Below are positions 16,027 through 25,180 of a DNA stretch of 64,000 nt, one piece after another. This DNA is from Nocardia colli. Lineage in GTDB: Bacteria > Actinomycetota > Actinomycetes > Mycobacteriales > Mycobacteriaceae. The translations under genes and the position numbers were made by a program. A model generated the notes under the pieces. It was given only the letters and a program-made list of their open reading frames with translations. It searched no databases and was not told the DNA's origin. The first letter of the stretch is position 1; each line of letters starts with the position of its first letter. The stretch covers positions 1-64,000 of the forward strand of contig NZ_VXLC01000011.1 of the NCBI RefSeq assembly GCF_008704205.1, in the 5' to 3' direction.

Positions 16027-17508
16027 TTAGCGCACGTCGGCCAGCGGCCGGTCGGCCTGCGCCTCGTCGTAGTCGGCCAGCTCGAAAGTCTTTGTCTTCC
16101 AGCGGTAGAGCACGGTGGCGCCCGGCCAGTTGTTGGTGATGCGGCCCGCCGCGTTGCGATACCAGCTGGAACAGAAATTCCACGGCGTATCTTTCAGCCG
16201 CCGCTGCAGCCAGTCGTCCCAGTGCTGTTCGGCGCTCGCCCTGGCGGCCAGATAGCGGCCGGGCCGGTCGGTGAGGTACTGCGCGACCTGCCGGATGTAG
16301 CGCGCCTGCGATTCCAGCATGTAGATGATCGAACCGGAGCCCACATTGGTGTTCGGGCCGTACATCATGAACAGGTTCGGGAAGTTCGGCACGGACAACC
16401 CGAGGAAGGCGCGCGCCCCCTCCTCGCCCCAGACGTCGGCCAGCTTGCGCCCGCCTACGCCGTAGATGTTCATCGGCGCGAGGAATTCGGTGCCCTTGAA
16501 CCCGGTGCCGTAGACGATCACATCGACCTCGTGCTCGACGCCGTCGGCGGTGCGGATGCCGGTCGGCGTGATCGCCTCGATCGCCGTGGTCTCCACCGTG
16601 ACGTTCGGCTGGGCCAGCGCGGGAAAGTACTCGTTGGAGAACAGGCCGCGCTTGCAACCCGCCGCGTAGTCGGGGGTCAGCTTTTCGCGCAGTTCCGCGT
16701 CGGGCACCTGCTTTTCCCGGTGCCGATCGGCCAGCGCGATCACGGGGGCCTTCATCGCCGGGATGTCGGTCAGCGCCAGCGCGAGCACCTCGAACAGCGA
16801 CCAGATCGCGAACCGTTCGGCGAGCCGGGTCGGCGGCAGGTATTTGAACACCGCCTTGTGCGTCGTGCTGTATTCGGTGTCGAACTTCGGCAGCACCCAC
16901 GCCGCCGACCGCTGGAACAGCGTGAGGTGCGCGGCCGCGGGCTGAATGCGCGGAATGTATTGGATCGCACTGGCTCCGGTGCCGATGCAGGCGACGCGCT
17001 TGCCGGCCAGGTCGACGCGGTGATCCCACTCGGCGGAGTGGAAGGCAGGTCCGGCGAAGGTGTCGATGCCCGGAATGTTCGGCATGGCCGGCCGCGAGAG
17101 CTGGCCGACCGCGGGTACGAGAATATCGGCGCTGAGCTGCGTGCCGTCCGCGGTGGTGACGGTCCAGCGTCCGGTCCGCTCGTCGAACTCCGCGTCGGTC
17201 ACCTCGGTGCCGAACTTGATGAACCGGGTCAGGTCGTGCTTCCCGGCGACCCCGCGCATGTACTCATGGATGTCGCGCTGCTCCGAAAACCGCCGGGGCC
17301 AATCGGATTTGGGCGCATACGACCATGAGTACAGCGGCGAGGGCACGTCGCACGCGGCGCCCGGATAGGTGTTCTCCCGCCATACGCCGCCCAGATCCGC
17401 GGCGCGTTCCAGGATGGTGAACGAATCCAGCCCGGCCCGCCGCAGCTCGAGCGCCACCCCGAGTCCGGCGAACCCCGCTCCGATAATGATGATGGACGGC
17501 GTTGTCAT
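16027..17508 (-). CDS. Flavin monooxygenase, Baeyer-Villiger type
   Basis: A 493-aa FAD/NADPH enzyme. The FAD motif IIIIGAGFAGLG is at residues 6-17, the BVMO fingerprint FAGPAFHSAEWDH (F-x-G-x3-H-x3-W) at ~160-172, and the NADPH motif CIGTGASAIQ at ~180. The segment YGTGFKG and a C-terminal region typical of the class follow. BVMOs insert oxygen next to a ketone, giving an ester or lactone; N-hydroxylation by sequence relatives is also known. The acyl-CoA dehydrogenase gene precedes it on the same strand with about 80 bp between them, so the two may act in the same ketone or lipid degradation route. Confidence 0.88.
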   Translation of the reverse strand: MTTPSIIIIGAGFAGLGVALELRRAGLDSFTILERAADLGGVWRENTYPGAACDVPSPLYSWSYAPKSDWPRRFSEQRDIHEYMRGVAGKHDLTRFIKFGTEVTDAEFDERTGRWTVTTADGTQLSADILVPAVGQLSRPAMPNIPGIDTFAGPAFHSAEWDHRVDLAGKRVACIGTGASAIQYIPRIQPAAAHLTLFQRSAAWVLPKFDTEYSTTHKAVFKYLPPTRLAERFAIWSLFEVLALALTDIPAMKAPVIALADRHREKQVPDAELREKLTPDYAAGCKRGLFSNEYFPALAQPNVTVETTAIEAITPTGIRTADGVEHEVDVIVYGTGFKGTEFLAPMNIYGVGGRKLADVWGEEGARAFLGLSVPNFPNLFMMYGPNTNVGSGSIIYMLESQARYIRQVAQYLTDRPGRYLAARASAEQHWDDWLQRRLKDTPWNFCSSWYRNAAGRITNNWPGATVLYRWKTKTFELADYDEAQADRPLADVR

Positions 17509-17587
17509 GATCCGAGCCTAAGCGCCGAATCCGCAGGTCCGAAGAGATCCGCGGTCAGTGAATCGGCATTTTCGGCCAGATCGGCGG

Positions 17588-18730
17588 TCAGTTCCCGGCG
17601 AGCTGACGGGCGATGACCAGGCGCTGGATCTGGTTGGTCCCCTCGAAGATCTGCATGACCTTGGCCTCGCGCATGTAGCGCTCGACTGGGAAGTCCTGGG
17701 TGTAGCCGTACCCGCCGAGCACCTGGACGGCGTCGGTGGTGACCTTCATGGCGGCGTCGGTGGCGATGAGTTTCGCGACGCTGGCCTGGCGCGAGTAGGG
17801 GAGTCCGGCGTCGCGGCGGCGGGCGGCGTCGAGATAGGTGGCACGGGCCGAATCGACGGCGGCCGCCATGTCGGCGAGCACGAAGCCGAGGCCCTGGTGA
17901 TCGATGATGTGACGGCCGAACGCTTCGCGCTCCTTGGCGTAGGCGACCGCGTCGTCGAGTGCGCGCTGGGCCAAGCCGGTCGCCACGGCGGCGATGCCGA
18001 GCCGGCCGGAGTCCAGGGCGCTGAACGCGATCGAAAGCCCTTGTCCCGCTTCGCCGATCAGTCGTTCGTCAGGCAGGAACGCGTCGTCGTAGGCGGCGGT
18101 GGTGGTGGGCACGGCGCGCAGGCCCATCTTCTCCTCGGGCTTGCCGAAGCTCAGGCCCTCGGTGTCGCGCGGCACCAGGAAGCACGAAATACCGCGGGAG
18201 CCTTCGCCGGTCCGGGCGAACAGGGTGTAGAAATCGGCGCGGCCGCCGTTGGTGATCCACGCCTTCGCGCCGGTGATCCGGTATCCGCCTTCGACTTTCG
18301 CCGCCCGGCAGCGCAGCGCGGCCGCGTCCGAACCGGCGTGCGGCTCGGAAAGGCTGTAGGCGCCGATGGTTTCGCCGCCGAGCAGGTCGCCGAGCCAGCG
18401 CTGCTGCTGCTCATCGGTGCCGAAGGTGAACAGCGGATGGCAGGACAGGCTGTGCACGCTGACCGCCACCGCGACCGCCGCCCAGCGCGCCGCCAGTTCC
18501 TCGAGCACCTGGAGGTACACCTCGTAGGGCTGGGCGCCGCCGCCGAATTCCTCGGGATACGGCAGGCTCAGCAGGCCGGCCGCGCCGAGCGCGGGGAAGA
18601 CGCCGTCGGGGAACGTCCCGGTCTTCTCGCACTCGACCACCCGCGGCTCGAGCACCTTGTCGGCGATATCGCGGGTCAGCTCGAGCAGGTCCCGAGCCTC
18701 GGACGTCGGCAGCATTCGATCCACTGGCAT
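17588..18730 (-). CDS. Acyl-CoA dehydrogenase
   Basis: A 380-aa protein of normal length for short/medium-chain acyl-CoA dehydrogenases. The FAD/substrate motifs are present: YSLSEPHAGSDAAAL in the middle domain, WITNGG, and the C-terminal VLGGYGYTQDFPVERYMREA. The catalytic Glu is in MQIFEGTNQIQR near residue 365, the position used in the short-chain, butyryl-type enzymes. It oxidises acyl-CoA to the enoyl-CoA, passing electrons to ETF; chain length cannot be read reliably. It is the first gene of the - strand group that includes the BVMO, and 181 bp separate it from the divergent esterase. Confidence 0.92.
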   Translation of the reverse strand: MPVDRMLPTSEARDLLELTRDIADKVLEPRVVECEKTGTFPDGVFPALGAAGLLSLPYPEEFGGGAQPYEVYLQVLEELAARWAAVAVAVSVHSLSCHPLFTFGTDEQQQRWLGDLLGGETIGAYSLSEPHAGSDAAALRCRAAKVEGGYRITGAKAWITNGGRADFYTLFARTGEGSRGISCFLVPRDTEGLSFGKPEEKMGLRAVPTTTAAYDDAFLPDERLIGEAGQGLSIAFSALDSGRLGIAAVATGLAQRALDDAVAYAKEREAFGRHIIDHQGLGFVLADMAAAVDSARATYLDAARRRDAGLPYSRQASVAKLIATDAAMKVTTDAVQVLGGYGYTQDFPVERYMREAKVMQIFEGTNQIQRLVIARQLAGN

Positions 18731-18911
18731 ACCCCTACGCTAGCGAGCGGAGCGCCGTTGCGGGCGTCAGGTCGTCGCTACTTCGCGCGCGACCGGCGGG
18801 CCGGGTGGCGCGGTGGTTGTGATCGATCGCTCAGTACGTGCGGAACCCTTTGCGCCCGTTCGTCATCCGGCGGCGGTACATTCGACAACGACCTTGCTGG
18901 AAGGAATCTCG

Positions 18912-19874
18912 ATGGTGCGTAGTAGGCCGCGTGGCCGAATGACGACTGTCGTGCTCGCCCTCATGGCGCTGAGCATGCCCTTCCTGCTCGCCGGCCCGGC
19001 CTCGGCGCAGGCGCCGGTGGTCGGACGCAGCTTCGCCAATGCGGCGGGCGCGCGGGACTACTACCTGCATGTTCCGCCCGGAGATCCGACCGGCAAGCCG
19101 CTCATGGTCTACCTGCACGGCTGCACCGATCCGCAGAGCCAGCTCGCCGACACCGGATTCTCGCTGACCAAGGTGGCCGACGAACTCGGGTTCGTGCTCG
19201 CCTATCCGATCCAGACCGCGGCGGCCAACGAGCGATACTGCTGGAACTGGTTCGATCCGGCGAATCAGGCACGCGGACAAGGGGAGTCGTCGATCATCGC
19301 CGACCTCACCAAGTCCTTGATCGGCGAGTTCGGGCTGGATCGTTCGCGCGTGTACGTCGGCGGATATTCCGCGGGCGGCGCGATGTCCACGGTCATGGCC
19401 GCGGGCTATCCGGATCTGTACGCGGCCATCGCGCCCATGGCGGGCGGGCCGTACGGCCTGAACCCGCAGACGTTCAGCGCGGACCTGTCCGGCGCATCGA
19501 TCGTCGCCGCGATGGGCGAACGAGCCCGGCCGGTGCCCGGATTCTTCTTGCAGGACTTGGCCGATCAGACCAGCCTGTATCCGATCGGCCGGGCGAACCT
19601 GACCCAGTGGCTCGGCGCTTACCGGGTCGCGGGCGAGCCCGCGGTGCCCAGTGTGCCGACCACGGTCACGGCCACCACGGACCCGGTGCCGACCACGGTC
19701 GAGCGATACGCCGCGGGCAGTTGCGTCCTCGCCGAGTTCCGGACGCCGATCGGTCCCGACCACATCGGCGGCGGGTTGCTGATGCAGTCCGGCCGCGGCG
19801 TCGAGTTGCAACACGACTTGATGAATTTCCTGTTGGCACACCGGCTCGGCGCGTCGTGGCAGGCGTGTGGCTGA
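18912..19874 (+). CDS. Secreted PHB-depolymerase-like esterase
   Basis: A 320-aa exported alpha/beta hydrolase. The start at ATG 18912 follows AAGGA at 18901-18905. The Sec signal runs through a basic N-terminus and a hydrophobic core (TTVVLALMALSMPFLLAG) and is probably cleaved after PASAQA. The catalytic motif GYSAGG places Ser in the nucleophile elbow. LMVYLHGCTDPQSQL forms the oxyanion region, and the conserved Cys-Trp-Asn-Trp (YCWNWF) is typical of the Esterase_phb/LpqC family. A late His in FRTPIGPDHIGGG or LQHDLMNF would complete the triad. It probably cleaves short polyesters or feruloyl-type esters outside the cell; the true substrate is unknown. Confidence 0.87.
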   Translation: MVRSRPRGRMTTVVLALMALSMPFLLAGPASAQAPVVGRSFANAAGARDYYLHVPPGDPTGKPLMVYLHGCTDPQSQLADTGFSLTKVADELGFVLAYPIQTAAANERYCWNWFDPANQARGQGESSIIADLTKSLIGEFGLDRSRVYVGGYSAGGAMSTVMAAGYPDLYAAIAPMAGGPYGLNPQTFSADLSGASIVAAMGERARPVPGFFLQDLADQTSLYPIGRANLTQWLGAYRVAGEPAVPSVPTTVTATTDPVPTTVERYAAGSCVLAEFRTPIGPDHIGGGLLMQSGRGVELQHDLMNFLLAHRLGASWQACG

Positions 19875-20235
19875 GTACGCTGAATCGAGAAAAACGGACA
19901 AAGCCTACTGGTCGGCCTGCTATGGGCGTGCAGATGTAATCGCACATCGACATCGCGAGCGACGCTGCGGCGCGGGCGAATTCGCGCTGGTCACGGCGGT
20001 AACTGCCGGTTGTCCAGCGGTGACCGACCGGCGGGTTTTGTCTCATTCGGATGTTGTTCCGGCAGGTTGGCTGGCGCACTCGCGCCATAGCGACTAAGAC
20101 AGTGAACGGTTCGATGGGGACGGACCGGCATGTCGGCGGCCACGCAGGGGGTGTCGCCGCCATTCCGGTCCGGTGGGGATGAACTCGGGGAATTCGCCGT
20201 AGCCATGGGGCATTTGCCTGGTCTATTATCTGCTT
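19875..20235. other. Intergenic region before arsR
   Basis: This 361-bp region contains no credible gene. Short frames on both strands lack codon bias. It ends with the -10 box and operator of the ArsR/CDF operon described separately. No tRNA, repeat array or clear terminator for the esterase gene was seen. Confidence 0.6.
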
Positions 20236-20247
20236 ATGAATGCAGAT
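20224..20247 (+). promoter_or_regulatory. ArsR-type operator and -10 box overlapping the start codon
   Basis: TATTAT at 20224-20229 fits a -10 box and ends 6 nt before the ATG at 20236. An inverted repeat ATCTGC-N8-GCAGAT spans 20228-20247 and covers the start codon. Actinobacterial ArsR/SmtB repressors commonly bind such imperfect AT-centred palindromes in their own promoters. No Shine-Dalgarno is visible, which fits a leaderless mRNA. The repressor would block both the promoter and the start region. Confidence 0.7.
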
Positions 20248-20625
20248 AGCCAGGAAGGTCGGCCGCAACTGGCGGAGGATCAGGTCGGTCTGGTTGTCGA
20301 GGTTTTCCGGATGTTGGCCGACGCCACCCGGGTTCGGGTGCTGTGGGCATTGGTCGATCGCGAACTGTCGGTGAACGACCTGGCCGGCTCCGTCGGCAAA
20401 CCCGCGCCCTCGGTGTCCCAGCATCTGGCCAAGCTGCGGATGGCGCGACTGGTCAGCACTCGCCGCTCCGGCACCACGATCTACTACAGCCTGGAGAACG
20501 AACATGTCCGGCAGCTCGTTGTGGATGCCGTCCACAACGCCGAGCACGCGGGTCCCGGCATTCCGCCGCATCACCGCGGCGAGGTTGTTCGAGAGCTGCC
20601 CGGACGGACTGGAACCGCGCAATGA
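20236..20625 (+). CDS. ArsR/SmtB-family metal-responsive repressor
   Basis: A 129-aa winged-helix repressor: VFRMLADATRVRVLWALVDR, then LSVNDLAGSVGKPAPSVSQH with HLAKLRMARLV as the recognition region. After the wing (STRRSGTTIYYSLEN) comes an alpha-5 helix EHVRQLVVDAVHNAEH, whose His/Asp/Glu pattern matches the alpha-5 metal site of CzrA/SmtB-type Zn/Co or Ni/Co sensors. A further His pair (PPHH) in the tail could take part. No Cys metal site is present, which argues against an arsenic sensor. It overlaps the cation efflux gene by 4 bp (ATGA) and most likely controls it. Confidence 0.88.
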   Translation: MNADSQEGRPQLAEDQVGLVVEVFRMLADATRVRVLWALVDRELSVNDLAGSVGKPAPSVSQHLAKLRMARLVSTRRSGTTIYYSLENEHVRQLVVDAVHNAEHAGPGIPPHHRGEVVRELPGRTGTAQ

Positions 20626-21644
20626 CGCACCACGAAAGTAACGGAGAGCCAGGAAGTTTCGGGCACCGGCACGCACATGGCGAACACACCCACGAGCATC
20701 CGAAGGGGTTGCGCGGGGTGCTGCGGGAGATCTTCGTGCCGCACGGCCACGACGCGGCCGACAGCGTCGACGACGCGCTGGAGGCCAGTGCCGTCGGCAT
20801 CCGCGCGGTGAAGATCAGCCTGGTGGTGCTCGGCGTGACCGCGGTGTTGCAGGTCCTGGTCGTGCTGGCATCCAGCTCAGTTGCGTTGGCGGCGGACACA
20901 ATTCACAACTTCTCCGACGCGTTGACCGCGGTGCCGCTGTGGATCGCGTTCGCGCTGGGCCGCCGCGCGGCCACCCGCCGCTATACCTACGGTTTCGGTC
21001 GCGCAGAGGATCTCGCCGGCTTGTTCGTCGTCGCGATGATCGCGCTGTCGGCCTTGATCGCCGGATACGAAGCGGTCCGCAGGCTGCTGGCGCCGGTGCC
21101 GATCGAGCACCTCGGCTGGGTCGCCCTCGCGGGGGTGATCGGTTTCCTCGGCAACGAGACCGTCGCGCTGTATCGGATCCGGGTCGGCCGGCGCATCGGC
21201 TCGGCCGCGTTGATCGCCGACGGCCTGCACGCCCGCACCGACGGGTTCACCTCGCTGGCGGTGCTGCTCGGCGCGGCCGGCGTCGCACTCGGCTTCCCGC
21301 TCGCCGACCCGATCATCGGCTTGCTGATCACCGTCGCCATCCTCGCGGTCCTGCGCACCGCGGCCAGGGACGTGCTGCGCCGGCTGATGGACGCGGTCGA
21401 GCCGGGCCTGGTGACCGCCGCCGAGCGGGCCCTGGCCGCAGAGCCGGGCGTGCAGGGGGTCCGCAGCCTGCGCATGCGCTGGATCGGCCACCGGCTGCAC
21501 GCGGACGTCGAATTGGACGTCGCCCCGACCATCACCCTCGCCGACGCCCACCGCGTCGCGCACGAGGCCGAGCACACCCTCACCCACGTCGTGCCCAAAC
21601 TGAACACCGCTGTCGTGCACGCCTACCCGGCGCACGCGGGCTGA
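20622..21644 (+). CDS. Cation diffusion facilitator (Zn/Co efflux)
   Basis: A 340-aa CDF transporter. I start it at ATG 20622, which overlaps the arsR stop. The N-terminus is His-rich (GHRHAHGEHTHEHPKG), as in many Zn CDFs. The membrane metal site is seen as two H-x3-D pairs: DTIHNFSDA in TM2 and DGLHARTDG in TM5, the pattern usual for Zn/Co transporters. About six membrane spans lie between residues ~65 and 250, followed by a cytoplasmic ferredoxin-like domain (VQGVRSLRMRWIGHRLHADV). It exports divalent metal in exchange for protons, under the ArsR-type sensor encoded just upstream. Confidence 0.9.
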   Translation: MTHHESNGEPGSFGHRHAHGEHTHEHPKGLRGVLREIFVPHGHDAADSVDDALEASAVGIRAVKISLVVLGVTAVLQVLVVLASSSVALAADTIHNFSDALTAVPLWIAFALGRRAATRRYTYGFGRAEDLAGLFVVAMIALSALIAGYEAVRRLLAPVPIEHLGWVALAGVIGFLGNETVALYRIRVGRRIGSAALIADGLHARTDGFTSLAVLLGAAGVALGFPLADPIIGLLITVAILAVLRTAARDVLRRLMDAVEPGLVTAAERALAAEPGVQGVRSLRMRWIGHRLHADVELDVAPTITLADAHRVAHEAEHTLTHVVPKLNTAVVHAYPAHAG

Positions 21645-21918
21645 ATCGGCCTGACCTGCCGAAAGTGAGGGCGCATGCCGTCGCATTAGTCTTCGGAGAA
21701 CATTCCTGTTCAGCACTCCCCGGCCGCCTTTACTGTTCGGTAGCATTCGCCCTGTGATGTGGCTCATGGTCGGTGCGTGCTGAACCATGTTGACGCGCGT
21801 CCATACCCTCTCGAAGCTGCCTGACCTGCTCCATCGGAGCCGGATTCGTCCCGCGCTGTCGTGCGCCGAAACAGACTTGGCTTTCTGAGTGGAAGTCACT
21901 GAAGAAAAAGGAGTTCCG

Positions 21919-23556
21919 ATGTTGAGCACCATGCAGGACGAGCCGTTGTCGTTGGCGACGTTGCTGCGCTACGCATCGACGTTTGTCGGCGATTCGACCG
22001 TGTCCACCTGGACCGGTACGGGCGTGCGCACCATGACCTATCGCGAAGTCGGCGCGGACGCGGCGCGGCTGGCCAACGCGTTGCGGGAGTTGGGCGTCGG
22101 CATCGGCGATCGAGTCGGCACCTTCATGTGGAACAACAACGAGCACCTGGTGGCCTACATCGCGGCCCCGGCGATGGGGGCGGTGCTGCACGCGCTCAAC
22201 ATCCGGCTGTTCCCCGATCAGCTGGTCTACGTGGCCAACCACGCCGAGGACCAGGTGGTGCTGGTCGACGGCACGCTGCTGCCGATGTTCGCCCAGTACC
22301 TGCCGAACCTGAAGACGGTCCGGCACGTCATCGTGGTCAACGGCGACGCCTCGACGCTGTCCGCACCCGAGGGCGTACAGGTGCACTCCTACACCGAACT
22401 GCTTGCCGCGCAACCGGATACCTACGACTTCCCGGTGATCGACGAACGTTCCGCCGCGGCAATGTGTTACACCTCCGGCACCACCGGCGACCCGAAGGGC
22501 GTGGTGTATTCGCACCGCTCGAACTGGCTGCACGCCATGCAGGTGTGCTCGCCGAGCGGCATGGCCTTCACCGGCCGCGACACCATCCTGGCCATCGTCC
22601 CGCTGTTCCACGCCAACGCGTGGGGCATCCCGTACGCGGCGCTGATGTCGGGCGCGAATGTGCTGATGCCGGACCGGTTCCTGCAGCCGGGCCCGCTGCT
22701 GGAGATGATGGCGGCGGAGAAGCCGACCTTCGCCGCGGCGGTGCCGACCATCTGGGGTGGCGTGCTGGCCGGTCTGGCCGCGCACCCGCAGGACATCACC
22801 CATCTGCGCACCGCGGTGGTCGGTGGCTCCGCGGTCCCGCCCTCGATGATGCGGGCCTTCCAGGAGAAGCACGGCGTGCGCATCCTGCACGCGTGGGGCA
22901 TGACCGAGACCTCGCCGCTCGGCAGCGTCGCGCATCCGCCGACCGGCGCGACTGGTGAAGACGAGTGGGAGTACCGCTACACCCAGGGCCGGTTTCCGGC
23001 CAGCGTGCAGGCCAGGCTGGTCGGCGACGACGGCAGCGTGGTGCCGAACGACGGGGAAGCGCTGGGCGAGTTGGAGGTTCGCGGTCCGTGGATCACCGGC
23101 TCCTATTACTCACCGGACGGCGCCGAGGTCGACCCGGACAAGTTCGACGACGGCTGGCTGCGCACCGGTGACGTCGGCAAGATCAGCCGGGACGGCTACC
23201 TCACCCTGGTCGACCGGTCCAAGGACGTGATCAAGTCCGGCGGCGAATGGATTTCGTCGGTGGACCTGGAGAACGCCGTGATGGGCCACCCGGCGGTGGC
23301 CGAGGCGGCCGTGATCGGCGTGCCGGACGAGAAGTGGGACGAGCGGCCGCTGGTCGCCATCGTGCTGACCGAGGGCGCCGAGGCGAAGGCCGACGAGCTG
23401 CGCGACTTCCTCGCCGACAAGTTCGCGAAATGGCAACTGCCGGAACGTTGGACGTTCATCGCCGAGGTGCCGAAGACCAGCGTCGGCAAGTTCGACAAGA
23501 AGCGGCTGCGCGCCCAGTACGCGGACGGCGACCTGACGGTCACCACGCTGTCCTGA
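21919..23556 (+). CDS. fadD: Long/medium-chain fatty acid-CoA ligase
   Basis: A 545-aa ANL-superfamily enzyme. The start at ATG 21919 is chosen for the strong AAAAGGAG at 21906-21913 with a 5-nt spacer. Core motifs: MCYTSGTTGDPKGVVYSH (AMP-binding P-loop), HAWGMTETSP (A5), DGWLRTGDVG (A7), LVDRSKDVIKSGGEWIS (hinge and A8), and the catalytic Lys in KTSVGKFDKK. The sequence resembles actinobacterial FadD proteins annotated as long-chain acyl-CoA ligases. It activates a carboxylate to acyl-AMP and then acyl-CoA; chain length is not predictable. It is monocistronic and ends at a strong hairpin. The 274-bp gap before it shows no gene. Confidence 0.9.
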   Translation: MLSTMQDEPLSLATLLRYASTFVGDSTVSTWTGTGVRTMTYREVGADAARLANALRELGVGIGDRVGTFMWNNNEHLVAYIAAPAMGAVLHALNIRLFPDQLVYVANHAEDQVVLVDGTLLPMFAQYLPNLKTVRHVIVVNGDASTLSAPEGVQVHSYTELLAAQPDTYDFPVIDERSAAAMCYTSGTTGDPKGVVYSHRSNWLHAMQVCSPSGMAFTGRDTILAIVPLFHANAWGIPYAALMSGANVLMPDRFLQPGPLLEMMAAEKPTFAAAVPTIWGGVLAGLAAHPQDITHLRTAVVGGSAVPPSMMRAFQEKHGVRILHAWGMTETSPLGSVAHPPTGATGEDEWEYRYTQGRFPASVQARLVGDDGSVVPNDGEALGELEVRGPWITGSYYSPDGAEVDPDKFDDGWLRTGDVGKISRDGYLTLVDRSKDVIKSGGEWISSVDLENAVMGHPAVAEAAVIGVPDEKWDERPLVAIVLTEGAEAKADELRDFLADKFAKWQLPERWTFIAEVPKTSVGKFDKKRLRAQYADGDLTVTTLS

Positions 23557-23570
23557 TCCGAGCGCGGTCT

Positions 23571-23601
23571 GCCCGGCGCGGGAAGTCTTGCCGCGCCGGG
23601 C
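23571..23601. terminator. Strong bidirectional hairpin terminator
   Basis: A perfect 11-bp inverted repeat GCCCGGCGCGG / CCGCGCCGGGC with a 9-nt loop, followed on the + strand by CTTTCC-like sequence. It sits 14 bp after the acyl-CoA ligase stop and 15 bp from the convergent SCO5389-family stop, so it can serve both genes. Confidence 0.8.
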
Positions 23602-23616
23602 TTTCCGGGTGGGCGA

Positions 23617-24009
23617 TCAGCAGTTACGCAGTTCCGGGCTCTGATTCAGCAGCTGGGCCCGGGTGCCGATGAACGTGCTGTAGGTCTCGCCGCCGACCGC
23701 GGACAGCGGGAACGCGGCCACCCGATGGCAGTTCTGGAAGGCGAGCTTCACGCCGAAGTGCCGCTCCAGTCCGGCGCGGATCGCGTCCGAGGCCATCGCG
23801 CGCAGCAGCTGCCCGCGCGCTACCTCGTCCGGCGGTGCGACCAGGTTGTCGGCGTATTCCTCGCTGCCGGAACGCAGTTCGCCGGCGACCCGGCTGACGA
23901 CTTCGTAGGCGTAGGGCAGCGACTGGCGGACGACCTCGACGAAATCGGCGTCGTCGACTTCGCCGCGTTCGGCACGTTCGAGCAGTGGGGCGGGGACATC
24001 GAGGGACAT
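23617..24009 (-). CDS. SCO5389 family protein
   Basis: A 130-aa protein starting MSLDVPAPLLERAERGEVDD. The ATG at 24009 is preceded by a very good GGAGGAG, so the longer TTG reading is discarded. The segments FVEVVRQSLPYAYEVVSRVA, ARGQLLRAMASDAIRAGLER, KLAFQNCHRVAAFPL and the C-terminus QLLNQSPELRNC match the actinobacterial SCO5389 family. Its function is unknown. Two conserved Cys (NCH and the terminal Cys) are retained. It converges on the acyl-CoA ligase and is downstream of the nitronate monooxygenase on the same strand. Confidence 0.85.
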   Translation of the reverse strand: MSLDVPAPLLERAERGEVDDADFVEVVRQSLPYAYEVVSRVAGELRSGSEEYADNLVAPPDEVARGQLLRAMASDAIRAGLERHFGVKLAFQNCHRVAAFPLSAVGGETYSTFIGTRAQLLNQSPELRNC

Positions 24010-24072
24010 AGCGCTCTCCTCCAAGGGTGGATGGCCGATGCGATGCGTCTCGATTCTAATCGAAAGTCGTTG

Positions 24073-25119
24073 TCAACAAACCTGGATTCGCCGCGAAAGT
24101 GCCGCGTTCAGTGCGGTTTTCGTTTCGGCCGCCAGGGTGCGGACCAGTTCGCCGGCTGGTAACTCCGGTGCCAGGGTGTGCGTCTGTCCCGCCCACAGGT
24201 TCACGTTGTCCGGGTTGCCCGCGGACCTCGCTGCCGCCCGCAAAGGCGCGGTGGCGTAATGGATCTCCGGGTACGCGGCGGGTGCGGTCGCACTGTGCTC
24301 GACCATGAATTGATTGCGCAGGCCACGGGCCCGGCGGCCGGTGAATGCCCGGGTGAGCATGGTCGGGGTGTCGGCGGTCAGCGCGGCGCGGTGCACCGGA
24401 TTGGTGCCTGCCTCGGGACAGCGCAGGAACACCGTGCCGAGTTGCACGGCCGCCGCGCCCGCGGCGAGTGCTGCCGCGATGCCCGCGCCGGTGCTGATGC
24501 CGCCGGTGGCCACCACCGGCTGGTCCGTCGCGGCGATCAGCAGTTGCAGCAGGGCGAGCACACTGAGCGGATCGGTGTCGTCGTCCGCGGGCCGATCGAC
24601 GAAGGTGGCGCGATGCCCGCCCGCCTCCGCGCCCTGCGCGATGAGCACGTCGGCGCCGCGCTCGATCGCGATCCGCGCTTCGGCCGGGGAGGTGACGGTC
24701 ACCCAGCTCTCCGTGCCGACGGCCCGCAGCCGGTCGATCTCCGCCGCGGTCGGGCAGCCGAAGGTGAAGGAGACGACCGCGACCGGGTCGGCGACGAGCA
24801 GATCGAGCTTGGCGTCCCAGTCGTCGGTGTCGTATTTCGCGTCGCCGACCGGGTACTCGCTCGCGAGCTCGGCGAGATAGCCGGCGAACTCGGTAGGGGA
24901 GGCGGCGGGGCCGGGCACGAAGAGATTGACGCCGAAGGGGGAGCCGGTCGCGGCGCGGGTAGCGGCGATCCGGGCGGCGGTGTCGGCCGCACTCAGGTAA
25001 CCCGCGGCCAGCAGGCCGAATCCGCCGGCCTCGGTGACCGCGACGGTCAATTCGGGCGTTGAGGGCCCACCGGCCATCGGAGCGAGGACAATCGGGACGG
25101 TCAGGTCATCGATGATCAC
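24073..25119 (-). CDS. Nitronate monooxygenase (class I, FMN)
   Basis: A 348-aa TIM-barrel flavoenzyme. The N-terminal PIVLAPMAGGPSTPELTVAV, the central LIAQGAEAGGHRATF with the catalytic-type His, the FMN phosphate segments VVATGGIST and AAGAAAVQLGTVFLR, and the late FTGRRARGLRN match class I nitronate monooxygenases (formerly 2-nitropropane dioxygenases). These enzymes oxidise propionate-3-nitronate or alkyl nitronates; some homologues are enoyl reductases or dioxygenases of other kinds. A propane operon lies 20 kb away, but no link is evident. Confidence 0.87.
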   Translation of the reverse strand: MIIDDLTVPIVLAPMAGGPSTPELTVAVTEAGGFGLLAAGYLSAADTAARIAATRAATGSPFGVNLFVPGPAASPTEFAGYLAELASEYPVGDAKYDTDDWDAKLDLLVADPVAVVSFTFGCPTAAEIDRLRAVGTESWVTVTSPAEARIAIERGADVLIAQGAEAGGHRATFVDRPADDDTDPLSVLALLQLLIAATDQPVVATGGISTGAGIAAALAAGAAAVQLGTVFLRCPEAGTNPVHRAALTADTPTMLTRAFTGRRARGLRNQFMVEHSATAPAAYPEIHYATAPLRAAARSAGNPDNVNLWAGQTHTLAPELPAGELVRTLAAETKTALNAALSRRIQVC

Positions 25120-25180
25120 GGCTCCAGTCTGTCCTACTGGACGTGTGACCCGGTATTTACCTGCGACTTTGCGCAGAAGG

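Noticed and set aside
16027..18730. BVMO and acyl-CoA dehydrogenase as tailoring enzymes of the NRPS cluster
   Set aside because: They lie about 9 kb upstream, on the other strand, separated by several unrelated operons.
23617..25119. Nitronate monooxygenase as part of the propane/nitroalkane operon
   Set aside because: It is 20 kb from the operon and on the other strand; no linking gene is present.
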